A DNA stretch of 64,000 nucleotides from CAZNXJ01 sp964577115 (GTDB lineage: Bacteria; Planctomycetota; Planctomycetia; Pirellulales; Pirellulaceae): positions 186,001-250,000 of the forward strand of contig CAZNXJ010000005.1 in assembly GCA_964577115.1 (NCBI GenBank), read 5' to 3'. This document shows, one piece after another, positions 54,308 through 63,980 of this stretch (its first letter is position 1; every line of letters starts with the position of its first letter). The notes under the pieces were generated by a model, which was not told the origin of the DNA, made no database searches, and saw nothing but the letters and a program-made list of their open reading frames with translations. The position numbers were made by a program, and so were the translations under genes.

Positions 54308-54356
54308 GCGTGAGTACTCACTGGGCGAGAATTACAAGAGCGGCAGGTACGCTCCG

Positions 54357-54923
54357 TTACGCGCCGCAAGAGCCGCCTCGTTCGATAGCCAAGGATACAA
54401 TCTCCGCGGCAATCTGTTCAGGCGTTTTCTCCTCGATAGCCACCACATAATCCGCACACTCGCGATAAAGTGGCTCGCGCTGCGCCAGCAATTCGCGCAC
54501 TTCGTCGAGTCCCCCGCGAGCCGTCAGGTTGGGCCGCCGTGCGCCGGTGGTCGGATCGGCATTGATGCGGGCGAGCAGCAATTCGGGCGGAGCGGTCAGC
54601 CATACAACCGTCGCCGCACGCAGCGCCGCGCGGTTCTCAGGCCGCAGAACCACTCCGCCGCCAAGCGCCAGCACGACGCGCTGGCCCCGCAGCAGTTCCT
54701 TCAGCCGCTCGGCCTCCCAATCCCGGAACACCGGTTCGCCATGCCGCGCAAAGATCTCGCGAATCGATAGACCGTGGTGCTGCTCGAGCGCCTCGTCGGC
54801 GTCCATCCACGTCCAGCCCAGCCGCCGCGCAAGCGCCTTGGCGACTGTCGTCTTCCCTGCCCCGCGGTATCCAATCAGCGCCAGCCGCTCGGCGGCATCG
54901 TCACCCTTACTGTCGGCCGGCAC
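54357..54923 (-). CDS. aroK: Shikimate kinase
   Basis: 188 residues, normal length plus a short acidic N-terminus. It phosphorylates shikimate with ATP in aromatic amino acid synthesis. IGYRGAGKTTVAKALA is Walker A, MDADEALEQHHG binds shikimate, FRDWEAERLKEL and LGGGVVLRPENR follow, and RPNLTARGG with REPLYRECAD forms the lid and adenine-loop region. It follows the aroDE fusion on the same strand (137 bases), so the two form a shikimate unit. Confidence 0.95.
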   Translation of the reverse strand: MPADSKGDDAAERLALIGYRGAGKTTVAKALARRLGWTWMDADEALEQHHGLSIREIFARHGEPVFRDWEAERLKELLRGQRVVLALGGGVVLRPENRAALRAATVVWLTAPPELLLARINADPTTGARRPNLTARGGLDEVRELLAQREPLYRECADYVVAIEEKTPEQIAAEIVSLAIERGGSCGA

Positions 54924-55060
54924 GCGTGCGGCTCCTTTCAGGCATTTCCTTCATGCATCGTCCATGCGGCCCTACTCCCCGGGCCGCCAGGCGCGCGAGT
55001 ACTCGCGCACTCGATCCTGCGTCTTCGGAACCGTGGAACGTCGGTTCAGCCGCGAGCGCT

Positions 55061-56590
55061 TTACCCCTCGGCTGCCGGCTCGGACGGCGGAGTCGTCGAG
55101 GTGTTTGAAACGTAGCGTGCCGCTCCGATCGCTCGGCGGACGCTCTCCAGCATCGTCGCCACCGGAGCGCTCTGCTGCGTGAATAACTTGAACTGCATCG
55201 CCGCTTGCCGCACGAACATGTCTACGCCAGTCACCGTGCGGCACCCTTGCTCGCGAGCTTCCTTGATCAGCAGCGTCTGTTCCGGGTTGTACACCGTATC
55301 GAAGACCACCATCTGGCGGCGCAAATAATGCTTATGGAACGGCGTTTCGTCCAGGTTCGGGTGCATACCGACGGGCGTGCAATTGATCAGCAAATTGGCT
55401 TTGATCGAATGTCGAGTGCCCCAGTCGGTCCAGCGGCAGTTGAGTTGCTGCGCGAGCTGTTTGGCACGTGACTCCGTCCGGCTCGTGATCACCACATCCG
55501 CTTCGCGTTTCTTGAGTCCATACGCGATGGCCCGGGCAACCCCGCCTGCACCAAGCACCAGCGCGGTCCGGCCGGACAGCGGATTCTCCTGATTCGATTC
55601 GCCGATCCCTTTCACAATGCTGTCCATCGCGGCGTGATAATCGGTGTTGTAGCCCTTCACTTCGTCATTGAAGATCAGCGTATTGACGGCTCCGATCTCG
55701 CGCGCGGCGCCTTCGACCGTCGCTGCGTAGCGCAGAGCGGCTTCCTTGTGCGGGATGGTAACACTGAGCCCCTTGATGCCCAGCTCCGTACAGTCCTGGA
55801 AGAACTCTTCGAGGCATTCCTCGGGCACGCGGAACGGAACGTAGACCTTGTTGAGGCCCATCTTCCGGAACGCCGTGTTGTGGATTAGCGGGCTCAGCGA
55901 GTGGCCGATGGGATCCGCGACGACGCCGTAGATCTCGGTATCCGCATTAATAGAGTCATAAAAATAGACGTCCTTCATCTGGCGGAAGCTGAGCTGCCCA
56001 GGTGCGAGGGCTCGTTCGTGATGAAACGTGGCGTAGGTGAACGGCGCGCCAAACTTCCCGGCCAGAATCCGCGTCGGCAAGCCAATATCGCCCATGCAAA
56101 TGCCGATCGTCGGAACCTTGCTTTCACGCACGAGCCGCAGCATGCGGAAGCTGTCGCGCGGATGATGCGCCATCACGGCGATCTTGACGATGTCCGGATC
56201 CAAGCCGCACATCCGTTCGTGCAGCGCTTCCAGGTCTGCCGGCATCTCGCTGAAGTTGTGATAGCTGATGATGCGTTTGGTCTTCCCGTAGCGCGGGATG
56301 TTGCCGGCAATATCTTCTTCGAGATCGATGTAGTCGACGCCTTCCACGATGGCCGACCGGAGCAGGATTTGCCGAGCCGACTCGCTACCCGTCCACCGCC
56401 CACCGTCCTTTTCGCGGCGGCACGTGAGCACCACCGGGCAGGGACGGTCTTTCAAGAGGCGCTGGAGGCTCACATCGCGGCGGATGAAGTCGAGCCGCAA
56501 TTCGACGAGCTGCGCACCCTGCTCGACGAGATGATGATGCTCGGCAATCATCTGCTTATGACGGCCGCGGCCGATGCTGACGCAAATCAT
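55061..56590 (-). CDS. aroDE: Fused 3-dehydroquinate dehydratase (type I) - shikimate dehydrogenase
   Basis: 509 residues covering steps three and four of the shikimate pathway. Residues 1-215 are type I dehydroquinase: ELRLDF (Glu30, Arg32), SYHNFSEMP (His111) and IVKIAVMAH (Schiff-base Lys136). Residues 218-495 are shikimate dehydrogenase: GVVADPIGHSLSPLIHN, LSVTIPHKEA (Lys282), GYNTDYHA and the NADP loop VLGAGGVARAIAYGLKK. Plants, chlamydiae and some planctomycetes have the same order. All catalytic residues seem present. aroK follows in the same direction. Confidence 0.95.
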   Translation of the reverse strand: MICVSIGRGRHKQMIAEHHHLVEQGAQLVELRLDFIRRDVSLQRLLKDRPCPVVLTCRREKDGGRWTGSESARQILLRSAIVEGVDYIDLEEDIAGNIPRYGKTKRIISYHNFSEMPADLEALHERMCGLDPDIVKIAVMAHHPRDSFRMLRLVRESKVPTIGICMGDIGLPTRILAGKFGAPFTYATFHHERALAPGQLSFRQMKDVYFYDSINADTEIYGVVADPIGHSLSPLIHNTAFRKMGLNKVYVPFRVPEECLEEFFQDCTELGIKGLSVTIPHKEAALRYAATVEGAAREIGAVNTLIFNDEVKGYNTDYHAAMDSIVKGIGESNQENPLSGRTALVLGAGGVARAIAYGLKKREADVVITSRTESRAKQLAQQLNCRWTDWGTRHSIKANLLINCTPVGMHPNLDETPFHKHYLRRQMVVFDTVYNPEQTLLIKEAREQGCRTVTGVDMFVRQAAMQFKLFTQQSAPVATMLESVRRAIGAARYVSNTSTTPPSEPAAEG

Positions 56591-56707
56591 GACAAAGGTT
56601 CCGTGGAGAATCAGGGCAGGTCGGACAAGGGGTTCCCGAAGCGCCGAGCCGGAGGAAGCATGTGAAGGTCGGCAACTGGTAGATTTTGTCCCGCGGCTCG
56701 GCGAACT

Positions 56708-58642
56708 TCAAATCCGCTTGAATCGTTTGTCGAGTTCTTCGCGCGTGAAGATCAATGCCGTGGGCCGGCCGTGCGGACAGTGGTGAGCGTCCTGGCAGAG
56801 CTCGCGATGCTCCAGCAGGGCCGCCACCTCTTCCGGTGCCAGCCGGTCGCCGGCCTTCACCGCCGCCTTACATGCCATCATATGCAGTAGCTCGTCGACC
56901 AGGTCCCGGCGCTCCGCCTTCCCCACACCACTCATCAGCAATTCGACCGCCTGCCGCAGCACCTCACCCGGGTTGAGGTTGGTCAGGATGGCGGGATAGG
57001 AGACGACGAGCACCGTGTCACCTCCAAACGGCTCGACCTGGATCCCGAGCGTCGCGAGCGTCTCGCGGTGGTCGAGGACCATTCCGGCTTCGGCCGGGGC
57101 CAGCGTTACCGGTTCGGGCACGAGGAGCCGCTGAGTTTCCAGCGCTCCGGAGAGGATCTTTTCTCGCAGCCGCTCATACAGCACCCGCTCGTGGAGCGCA
57201 TGCTGATCGATGACGATTAGCCCCTCGGGGCTTTCGGCCACCAGATACCGATTATGAACTTGAATTCCGCGGTGATGAGCACCGTCGACGCGCGTTGAGA
57301 CAACCTCGCTCGGCGCCGTTTGCGGTTTCTCGCACCACGGCTCGTCGGCCAGCGGCGGGAGAGACGGTCGCGATGGCGCCGCCCCATCGTCGTTCGGCTC
57401 CGCCCGAGCCGCCGGTGTTTTCACCGGCGCCGGCGGAAGGTCGGGCCACGGCGCCGACGTGCGCACGTACTCGCGAAACGGCAGCGCCGCGCTGCGCGCC
57501 GCTCCATCGCGTGGACGCTGCAACTGGTACGTGGCCGATTCGGCCGGCTTCCGAGCCCAAGCGACGGGGCTCGTTTCCGCGCTGCTTGGGGGCACTGGTG
57601 CGGCCTCCGTAGCCGAGGGCGAGTCGTCGAGCGGCCGCACGCGCGCCGTCAGATCGGTCGTTAGAAATTTATTGCGCAGTGTGTTGAGCGTCTGACTGTA
57701 GATGCGTGAGCCGTCCTGAAAGCGAACTTCGAGCTTCGTGGGATGGACGTTCACGTCAACGCTGTCCGGAGGCAACTCGAGCTGCAAAAAGGCCACCGGG
57801 CAGCGGCCCTGAAGCATGAGCCCGCGATACGCTTCGCCCAGCGCGTGCTGAAGTGATCGGTCGCGAATGTAGCGACCGTTGAGGAACAGGTACTGGAGCC
57901 GGTTGTTCGCGCGGCTGCAACTCGGATCGCCGACATATCCTCGCAACTCGGAAACCTCGTCGCGATCCTCAACCCAGATCAAACTCTCGCCGACCTCCGC
58001 CCCGAAACAATTGCGAATTCGCTCCCGCCAGCTCTCGACCGGCGGCAGATCGTGCACGATGCGATCGTTGTGACGCAGCGTGAAGTGGACGTGCGGCTGC
58101 GGCAGTGCGACGCGCAGAAAGGCCTCGGTGACGTGTCCCAGTTCGGTCTGCGTCGTGCGGAGGAATTTGCGGCGTACGGGCGTGTTGAAGAACAGGTTGC
58201 GAACTTCGATCGTCGTGCCGACCGGGCAGCCGCAGGGAGTCACCGCCGCAGCCTCTCCGCCATGCACTTCGAGCGACGCCCCGGATTCCGAGTCGGGTGT
58301 CCGCGTCACGATGCGCAATAGACTGATTTCGGCGATTGAAGCCAACGCCTCGCCACGAAACCCGAGCGTCGTGACGCGAAACAGATCGTCGGCATCGCGG
58401 ATCTTGCTGGTCGCGTGGCTGGCCACGGCAAGCGGCAACTGTTCGGCCTCGATCCCGCAGCCGTCGTCCGTTACGCGAATGAGCTGGCTTCCACCCTGCT
58501 CGACCAAGACATCGATCCGCCGCGCGCCAGCGTCGACCGCGTTTTCGACGAGCTCCTTCACGACACTGGCGGGCCGCTCGATAACTTCGCCGGCAGCAAT
58601 TTTGTTGATGACCGACGGCGATAACTGACGAATTTCGGGCAT
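56708..58642 (-). CDS. mutL: DNA mismatch repair protein MutL (endonuclease type)
   Basis: 644 residues, the usual length. The N-terminal GHKL ATPase motifs are VENAVDAGARRIDV, RVTDDGCGI and TLGFRGEALASIAEI. The C-terminal domain has DQHALHERVLYE (about residue 477), the DQHA-x2-E-x4-E metal motif of nicking MutL proteins, and CPHGRPTALIF near the end. This form replaces MutH in bacteria lacking methyl-directed nicking. The middle (340-450) is Pro/Ala-rich and poorly conserved. No mutS lies nearby. Confidence 0.96.
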   Translation of the reverse strand: MPEIRQLSPSVINKIAAGEVIERPASVVKELVENAVDAGARRIDVLVEQGGSQLIRVTDDGCGIEAEQLPLAVASHATSKIRDADDLFRVTTLGFRGEALASIAEISLLRIVTRTPDSESGASLEVHGGEAAAVTPCGCPVGTTIEVRNLFFNTPVRRKFLRTTQTELGHVTEAFLRVALPQPHVHFTLRHNDRIVHDLPPVESWRERIRNCFGAEVGESLIWVEDRDEVSELRGYVGDPSCSRANNRLQYLFLNGRYIRDRSLQHALGEAYRGLMLQGRCPVAFLQLELPPDSVDVNVHPTKLEVRFQDGSRIYSQTLNTLRNKFLTTDLTARVRPLDDSPSATEAAPVPPSSAETSPVAWARKPAESATYQLQRPRDGAARSAALPFREYVRTSAPWPDLPPAPVKTPAARAEPNDDGAAPSRPSLPPLADEPWCEKPQTAPSEVVSTRVDGAHHRGIQVHNRYLVAESPEGLIVIDQHALHERVLYERLREKILSGALETQRLLVPEPVTLAPAEAGMVLDHRETLATLGIQVEPFGGDTVLVVSYPAILTNLNPGEVLRQAVELLMSGVGKAERRDLVDELLHMMACKAAVKAGDRLAPEEVAALLEHRELCQDAHHCPHGRPTALIFTREELDKRFKRI

Positions 58643-58806
58643 GGTGCCACCACGGGTTCGCGACTTTGGGGCTCAGCGCCCGTCGAGCTGCATGACAGTT
58701 ATGTGCACTTCCGATGGCATGAAGCGGTTTCGGCGGCGCGCTGCGTGCCGGCGGCTAGACCGCTGCAACAAGGCGCCGGCTTCCCCCTTCACTGCCGGCG
58801 CCGCGC

Positions 58807-60222
58807 TCAGGAAGATTCCTGCTGAGCGTACGCTTCGAGTTTGCGGTAAATCGTGCGTGCTCCGATGCCGAGGATCTTCGCGGCCTGCTCGCGGTTGCCG
58901 TTGGTCAGCTTCAACGTTTCCAGGATGGCCCATTTCTCGATTTCGTCCATGGGGCGTCCGATCAGTTCGCTGGGACCACCGGGCGTCGCATCGCCGCTGG
59001 GTTCGACGTCGGTCAGTTCGGGCGGTAGGTCATCCACGTCGAGCACGCCGTCCGTATCGAGCACAACCATCGTCTCGACGGCGTTTCGCAATTGCCGCAC
59101 GTTACCCGGCCAGTCGTAGGCAAAGAACCGGCGAGTAACCGCGGGCGCGATGCTCTGAACCGACTTGTGGTGCCGGCGGACGAATTGTTTGCGGAAGTGG
59201 TCGAGCAGCGGCACGATGTCCTCGCGGCGCTGGCGCAGCGGCGGCAAGTCGATCGTTACAACCTTGAGCCGGAAGTAAAGATCGGCTCGAAATTCGCCTT
59301 TCTGAATCGCTTCTTCGAGGCTGCGGTTGGTGGCCGACAGCAGCCGGATATTCACCTTGATCGGTTTATTGTCACCGACACGCGTGATCGTGCGTTCCTC
59401 GAGCACCCGCAGTAGCTTGATCTGGGTCGAGATGGGCATGTCGCCCACCTCATCCAAAAACAGCGTGCCGCCGTTGGCATATTCGAAAGCGCCGACGCGA
59501 TCCGTCAGCGCATCCGTATAAGCGCCTTTGATGTGCCCGAACAATTCGCTTTCCACGAGGTTCGCCGAAACGGCGGCGCAGTTAAGCGGATGGAAGCGTT
59601 TGCCTTTGCGCGGGCTGTTCTGGTGAATGGCCTGCGCGATGAGTTCCTTACCGGTGCCGTTCTCGCCCGTGATCAGGACCGTGGCGTCCGTCGGCGCCAC
59701 GCGCTTCACACGGTCGATCACCGACTTCATCTTGTCGCTGGCGTAGATGATGCCCTCGAACCCGAACCGCTCATCCAGCCGCTGGTGCAGCTCGAGGTTG
59801 CGGCGGCGGAGCCGAATGGCCTCGGAAGCGCGCTGCGCGATCGCTCTTAGCCTGTTCGGCGTGATGGGCTTCTCGAGGAAGGTAAACGCGCCGAGCTGCA
59901 TCGCTTCGACGGCCTTGGATACCGTGCCGTGTCCGGTGACGAGGATCACCTCGCAATCGGGCAGCGATTCCTTGGCGCGATTCAGCAGCTCCATGCCGTC
60001 GACCTCGTTCATCACCAGGTCGGTGATGACCAGGTCGAACGTTTCCTGAGCGATCAGGCGCGCTCCTTCCGGGCCCGACGTGGCCATCGTGCACTGGTAG
60101 CCATCGCGCTGCAGGGCTTCCACCATCGCCTCGGCGTGCGCACGATCGTTGTCCACGATCAATACGCGGATCGCCGGCAAAGTGGCTTCTTCGGCAACAT
60201 TAGCGGCAGCGTCGTCGTCCAT
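58807..60222 (-). CDS. NtrC-family sigma54-type response regulator with GAYTDA loop
   Basis: 471 residues from ATG 60222 (MDDDAAANVAEE). Domains: receiver (17-135) with phospho-acceptor Asp68 in ITDLVMNEVDG; AAA+ domain (160-390) with TGENGTGKE (Walker A) and LFLDEVGD (Walker B); Fis-type helix-turn-helix at the end (NREQAAKILGIGARTIYRKL). The sigma54-contact loop reads G233-A-Y-T-D-A238 where GAFTGA is usual. It should open sigma54 promoters, unless the altered loop reduces that. The soluble kinase gene lies 158 bases upstream and is its likely partner. Confidence 0.93.
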   Translation of the reverse strand: MDDDAAANVAEEATLPAIRVLIVDNDRAHAEAMVEALQRDGYQCTMATSGPEGARLIAQETFDLVITDLVMNEVDGMELLNRAKESLPDCEVILVTGHGTVSKAVEAMQLGAFTFLEKPITPNRLRAIAQRASEAIRLRRRNLELHQRLDERFGFEGIIYASDKMKSVIDRVKRVAPTDATVLITGENGTGKELIAQAIHQNSPRKGKRFHPLNCAAVSANLVESELFGHIKGAYTDALTDRVGAFEYANGGTLFLDEVGDMPISTQIKLLRVLEERTITRVGDNKPIKVNIRLLSATNRSLEEAIQKGEFRADLYFRLKVVTIDLPPLRQRREDIVPLLDHFRKQFVRRHHKSVQSIAPAVTRRFFAYDWPGNVRQLRNAVETMVVLDTDGVLDVDDLPPELTDVEPSGDATPGGPSELIGRPMDEIEKWAILETLKLTNGNREQAAKILGIGARTIYRKLEAYAQQESS

Positions 60223-60380
60223 GCCGGCGATGATACCCCATCGGTTCGGAATGCGAAATGCGCCGTCGGACCAGCTCGCGCTGCCCCGCGGCGCGCGTGG
60301 CTGCAGGGCCCCAGCAGCGAGCGTGCGTCGCACGGCGAAAGGCTTTCATGGCGAGTCGGCCGGCATGCGGCCCGGCGTAT

Positions 60381-61100
60381 CTACGAAAGCCGCTTCGGCA
60401 CCGGGAACTCGAGCGTAAACTTCGTGCCGCGCCCCACGTCGCTCTGCACGTGAATCGTTCCGCCATGCGCTTCGATAATTTTCCGAGCCGTCGGCAAACC
60501 GAGCCCCGATCCGCCGGACTTCGTGCTGTAGAACGCCTCGAACATCCGCATGGCCGTGCGATCGTCCATCCCGCAGCCGTCGTCGATTAGATCGAGCGCG
60601 ACGCCGGACGCGGTCACGTACGTCCGGGCGACGAGATGGCCCCCCTTGGACAACGCCTCGAAAGCGTTCTTCACCAGATTGAGGATCGCCGCGTGCAGTG
60701 TTTCCGAGTGCAGCAGGATCGTCGGGAGCGCCGGATCGAGATACGTGATAATCTCGATATCCTGCTCGCGCGCTTTGGGCTCAAAAAGCGCCAGCACGCT
60801 CATGACGATGTCGTTCAAATTGCCGGGCGTCAGCTCGAGCTGGGTCAGCCGAGCAAACCGGAGGAAGTCGTTCAGCAGATTTTCCAGCCGCGTGCATTGC
60901 TGCTGAACAATGTCGACCTTCTGCCGGATGCGGCGTTCGCGAGCCGACTCGCCCGGCGGCAGATCTTCCGCCAACAGGTCCATGTTCATGCGAATCACGG
61001 ACAGTGGATTTTTGATTTCGTGAGCCAGCGAGCCCGCGAGCTTGGCCAGCTCGCTGTACTGCTCACGGAGCATTTGATCTTCCGAGACATTGGGCGCCAT
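60381..61100 (-). CDS. Soluble sensor histidine kinase (NtrB-like core)
   Basis: 239 residues from ATG 61100. It consists almost only of the kinase core: a helix then LAGSLAHEIKNPLSVI (His27), NLVKNAFEALSKGG (N-box), LIDDGCGMDD (G1) and FYSTKSGGSGLGLPTARKI (G2). There is no PAS or membrane sensor domain, so input comes from a partner protein or metabolite. The response regulator gene follows on the same strand. It probably phosphorylates Asp68 of that protein. Confidence 0.9.
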   Translation of the reverse strand: MAPNVSEDQMLREQYSELAKLAGSLAHEIKNPLSVIRMNMDLLAEDLPPGESARERRIRQKVDIVQQQCTRLENLLNDFLRFARLTQLELTPGNLNDIVMSVLALFEPKAREQDIEIITYLDPALPTILLHSETLHAAILNLVKNAFEALSKGGHLVARTYVTASGVALDLIDDGCGMDDRTAMRMFEAFYSTKSGGSGLGLPTARKIIEAHGGTIHVQSDVGRGTKFTLEFPVPKRLS

Positions 61101-61285
61101 GAATCGAGGATCTCCCGCGCGAACGGTTCGGTAAACGACGGGCGAGAAAGCCCTGCAAGTCACACACCGCTCTCGAAATCGTTGGCTCAGCAGAAACAAT
61201 TCGGCGTCGGCACCAAGCGCATACGCTCGGCCCGACGCCGTGTTTCACCAGAATGAGGAACGCGTCACGCGTGGAGCACGAAAGT

Positions 61286-63559
61286 TTAGCGGCGTCCGCG
61301 TCCGCCGCCGCCACCTCGCGAGCGGTCGCCGCCTTGCGAGCGGCGCGGCGGGCGATCCCCGCCCCGATCATTCCGCTCGCTGCGGTCCCGGCCACCTTCA
61401 CTGCGGCCCCCCTCGGAGCGTCCACCTTCCCGCTGGCCGCTCTCGGCGGCCACCGCCAATTCGTCCTCCAACCCCAGCTCTTCAAGAGCCCGGCGGCGGC
61501 TGAGCTTGACACGGTCGTGATCGTCTACGCCGATGACGAGCACCTTCATGACGTCGCCGACACTGCAGAATTCGGCCACGCTGCTGACGTAACCCGATGA
61601 CAGCTCGCTGATATGGCAGAGCCCATCGCGGCCCGGCAGGATTTCGACAAACGCGCCGAAATCCTTGATGCTCGTCACCGTCCCTTCGTACACCTTGCCG
61701 ACCTGAACGGTCGCCGTGCAGGCTTCGACCTGGGCCTGCGCCGCCTTCGCCCATTCTTCGTTGGTCGAGGCGATGGTTACGACGCCATCGTCGTCCACAT
61801 CGATGACCGTTCCGGTCGTCTCCTGGATCGTGCGGATGTTACGTCCGCCCGGTCCGATGAGCGCGCCGATCTTGTCGGGATCGATCTGGAGCCGCACGAG
61901 CCGCGGTGCCCACGGCGAGGTGTTGTCGCGCGGCCGCGAGATGGTCATCAGCATCTTCTTGAGAATCTCCATCCGAGCTTCCCGCGCTTGCGCGAGCGTC
62001 GCTCGGATGATCTCCTCGTGAATCCCGCGAATCTTCAGGTCGAGCTGAATGCCGGTGATCCCGTTCTGGGTCCCCGCGACCTTGAAGTCCATGTCGCCGA
62101 AGTGGTCTTCAGCGCCCAGGATGTCCGTGAGCAGCGTCCACTTGTCGTCCGATTCCTTGACCAGCCCAATCGAGATACCGGCCACCGGATTCGAGATCGG
62201 GACGCCGGCGGCCATGAGCCCCAGCGTGGCGCCGCACACCGAAGCCATCGACGACGACCCGTTCGACTCGAGGATGTCCGAGATCACGCGGATGGTATAG
62301 GGAAACGTTTCCGGCGACGGCAGCACCGGCTTGACGCTCCGCTCGGCCAGCGCCCCGTGACCAATCTCGCGACGGCCCGGCCCGCGAATCGGGCGCACTT
62401 CACCGACCGAGAAGGACGGGAAGTTGTAGTCGAGCATGAACTTTTTCGAGTATTCGTCGATCAGCCCGTCCACGCGCTGCTCGTCGCGCGGGGTACCGAG
62501 CGTGACGGTGATCAGCGCCTGGGTCTCGCCACGCTGGAATACGGCCGAACCGTGGACTCGCGGCAGCACATCGACCAGGCACTCGATCGGTCGCAGGGTC
62601 TTCGTATCGCGGCCATCTGCGCGGGTTCCCGCGAGGATCAGATCGCGCACGACGCGTGCTTCCAAATCGTGCCAGGCCTTGCCGAACGCCGCTTCGGTGA
62701 TCGCACCTTCGGCCTCCGGATCCGGAATCATCTCGGCCTTCGCACGCTCTTTGAGCGCCGAAACGGCCTCGGCCCGATCCTGCTTGCCCGGCGTTTGCTT
62801 CGCCGCCCGCAGTTCGTCGTACCAACGGTTCTTCAGCTGTTCGTACACCTGGTCCGGCTCGGGTGCCGGGAACTCGGGCTTTTGTACGTTTAGCTTCTCA
62901 GCCAGCTCGCGCTGCAAGTCGCAAATTTGGCGAATCACATTATGGGCGAACTGAATCGCCTCGACCATCTGGTCCTCGGGCATTTCCCGAGCGAACCCTT
63001 CGATCATTGTGACCGCCGCGTCCGTTCCGGAAACGATCAGGTCGATATCGCTTTCTTCGAGCTGATCGTGCGTCGGGAACGGAATCCATTCGCCATTAAT
63101 GCGTCCGACCCGCACGGAACTGAGCGGGCCCAGGAAGGGCAGCGGGCTGACAAACAGGCCGGCGGCCGTCCCATTCATCGCCAGCACGTCGCCGTCGATC
63201 TGCTTGTCGCTCGCCAGCACGAAACTCTGGCACTGGACCTCGTCCATAAAGCCGTCCGCGAACATGGGCCGGATCGGCCGGTCGATCAGCCGGGACGTAA
63301 GTGTCTCTTTGGTCGACGGGCGGCCTTCGCGCTTGATGAACCCGCCCGGAAATTTACCCGCCGCGGCCGTTCGCTCGCGGTAATCGCATGTCAGCGGAAA
63401 GAAATCGATGCCCGGACGAGGCGTCCCCGTGGCAATCGCCGATAAGACAACCGTTTCCCCGTACTGGGTGAGAATCGCCGCCGTCGCCTGCTTGGCGAGG
63501 AAACCGGTTTCGAATGAGAGAACTTGACTACCGATTTGCTTCTCGACACGAACCTTCAC
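61286..63559 (-). CDS. pnp: Polyribonucleotide nucleotidyltransferase (PNPase)
   Basis: 757 residues from GTG 63559 (VKVRVEKQIGSQ), with GGGA eight or so bases upstream; an ATG at 63598 is also in frame. It degrades RNA 3' to 5' with phosphate. The two RNase PH domains contain FFPLTCDYRERTAAAGKFPGG, RPIRPMF, RVHGSAVFQRGETQALIT and AAGVPISNPVAGI. KH domain: IGALIGPGGRNIRTIQETTG. S1 domain: VYEGTVTSIKDFGAFVEI. A 49-residue Gly/Arg-rich tail follows (GGRSEGGRSEGGRDRSE repeats). rpsO lies immediately upstream, the classic order. Confidence 0.96.
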   Translation of the reverse strand: MKVRVEKQIGSQVLSFETGFLAKQATAAILTQYGETVVLSAIATGTPRPGIDFFPLTCDYRERTAAAGKFPGGFIKREGRPSTKETLTSRLIDRPIRPMFADGFMDEVQCQSFVLASDKQIDGDVLAMNGTAAGLFVSPLPFLGPLSSVRVGRINGEWIPFPTHDQLEESDIDLIVSGTDAAVTMIEGFAREMPEDQMVEAIQFAHNVIRQICDLQRELAEKLNVQKPEFPAPEPDQVYEQLKNRWYDELRAAKQTPGKQDRAEAVSALKERAKAEMIPDPEAEGAITEAAFGKAWHDLEARVVRDLILAGTRADGRDTKTLRPIECLVDVLPRVHGSAVFQRGETQALITVTLGTPRDEQRVDGLIDEYSKKFMLDYNFPSFSVGEVRPIRGPGRREIGHGALAERSVKPVLPSPETFPYTIRVISDILESNGSSSMASVCGATLGLMAAGVPISNPVAGISIGLVKESDDKWTLLTDILGAEDHFGDMDFKVAGTQNGITGIQLDLKIRGIHEEIIRATLAQAREARMEILKKMLMTISRPRDNTSPWAPRLVRLQIDPDKIGALIGPGGRNIRTIQETTGTVIDVDDDGVVTIASTNEEWAKAAQAQVEACTATVQVGKVYEGTVTSIKDFGAFVEILPGRDGLCHISELSSGYVSSVAEFCSVGDVMKVLVIGVDDHDRVKLSRRRALEELGLEDELAVAAESGQREGGRSEGGRSEGGRDRSERNDRGGDRPPRRSQGGDRSRGGGGGRGRR

Positions 63560-63710
63560 TTCAATATCCCAACTTTCTTCCAGCGCCCTGGCGCGCACGG
63601 GATTCGCACACCTCTAGCGAGGCGCAAGTGCGGGAGAACCCCGCCAAGAGAGCACTCCCGGACCGCAAGGCGGCTCGGGATCATTCAGCAGAGCAACTGC
63701 CGGAGAATGC

Positions 63711-63980
63711 TTACTTGCGGATGCCCAACCGGCCAATGACATCGAGATAGCGCTGCGGATCGACCTTGCGGAGGTAGTCCAGCAACCGGCGGCGACGACT
63801 GACCATGGCCAGCAAGCCACGCCGGCTGGCATAGTCCTTCGGGTGCAATTGCATGTGCTGGGTGAGGTTGTTAATCCGCGTTGTCAGAATTGCGATCTGA
63901 ACCTCGGGCGAACCGGTATCGCCGTCGCTGTGTCGAAATTCCTGGATTAATTCCTGCTTCCGCTCTTTCGTGATCGTCAT
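63711..63980 (-). CDS. rpsO: Ribosomal protein S15
   Basis: 89 residues, the standard length. It binds 16S rRNA in the small subunit. [45 protein letters not shown] and [10 protein letters not shown] are the family signatures. pnp follows in the same direction after about 150 bases, as in many bacteria. The short gap probably contains the site where PNPase and S15 transcripts are processed. Confidence 0.97.
   Translation of the reverse strand: MTITKERKQELIQEFRHSDGDTGSPEVQIAILTTRINNLTQHMQLHPKDYASRRGLLAMVSRRRRLLDYLRKVDPQRYLDVIGRLGIRK

Noticed and set aside
57290..57660. Overlapping plus-strand frames in the middle of mutL
   Set aside because: They are shadows of the Pro/Ala-rich linker of MutL.
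61613..62893. Open frame of 426 codons on the plus strand
   Set aside because: It is antisense to pnp, which has strong family signatures. Its translation is Arg/His/Asp-rich without domains, as expected of GC-rich shadows.
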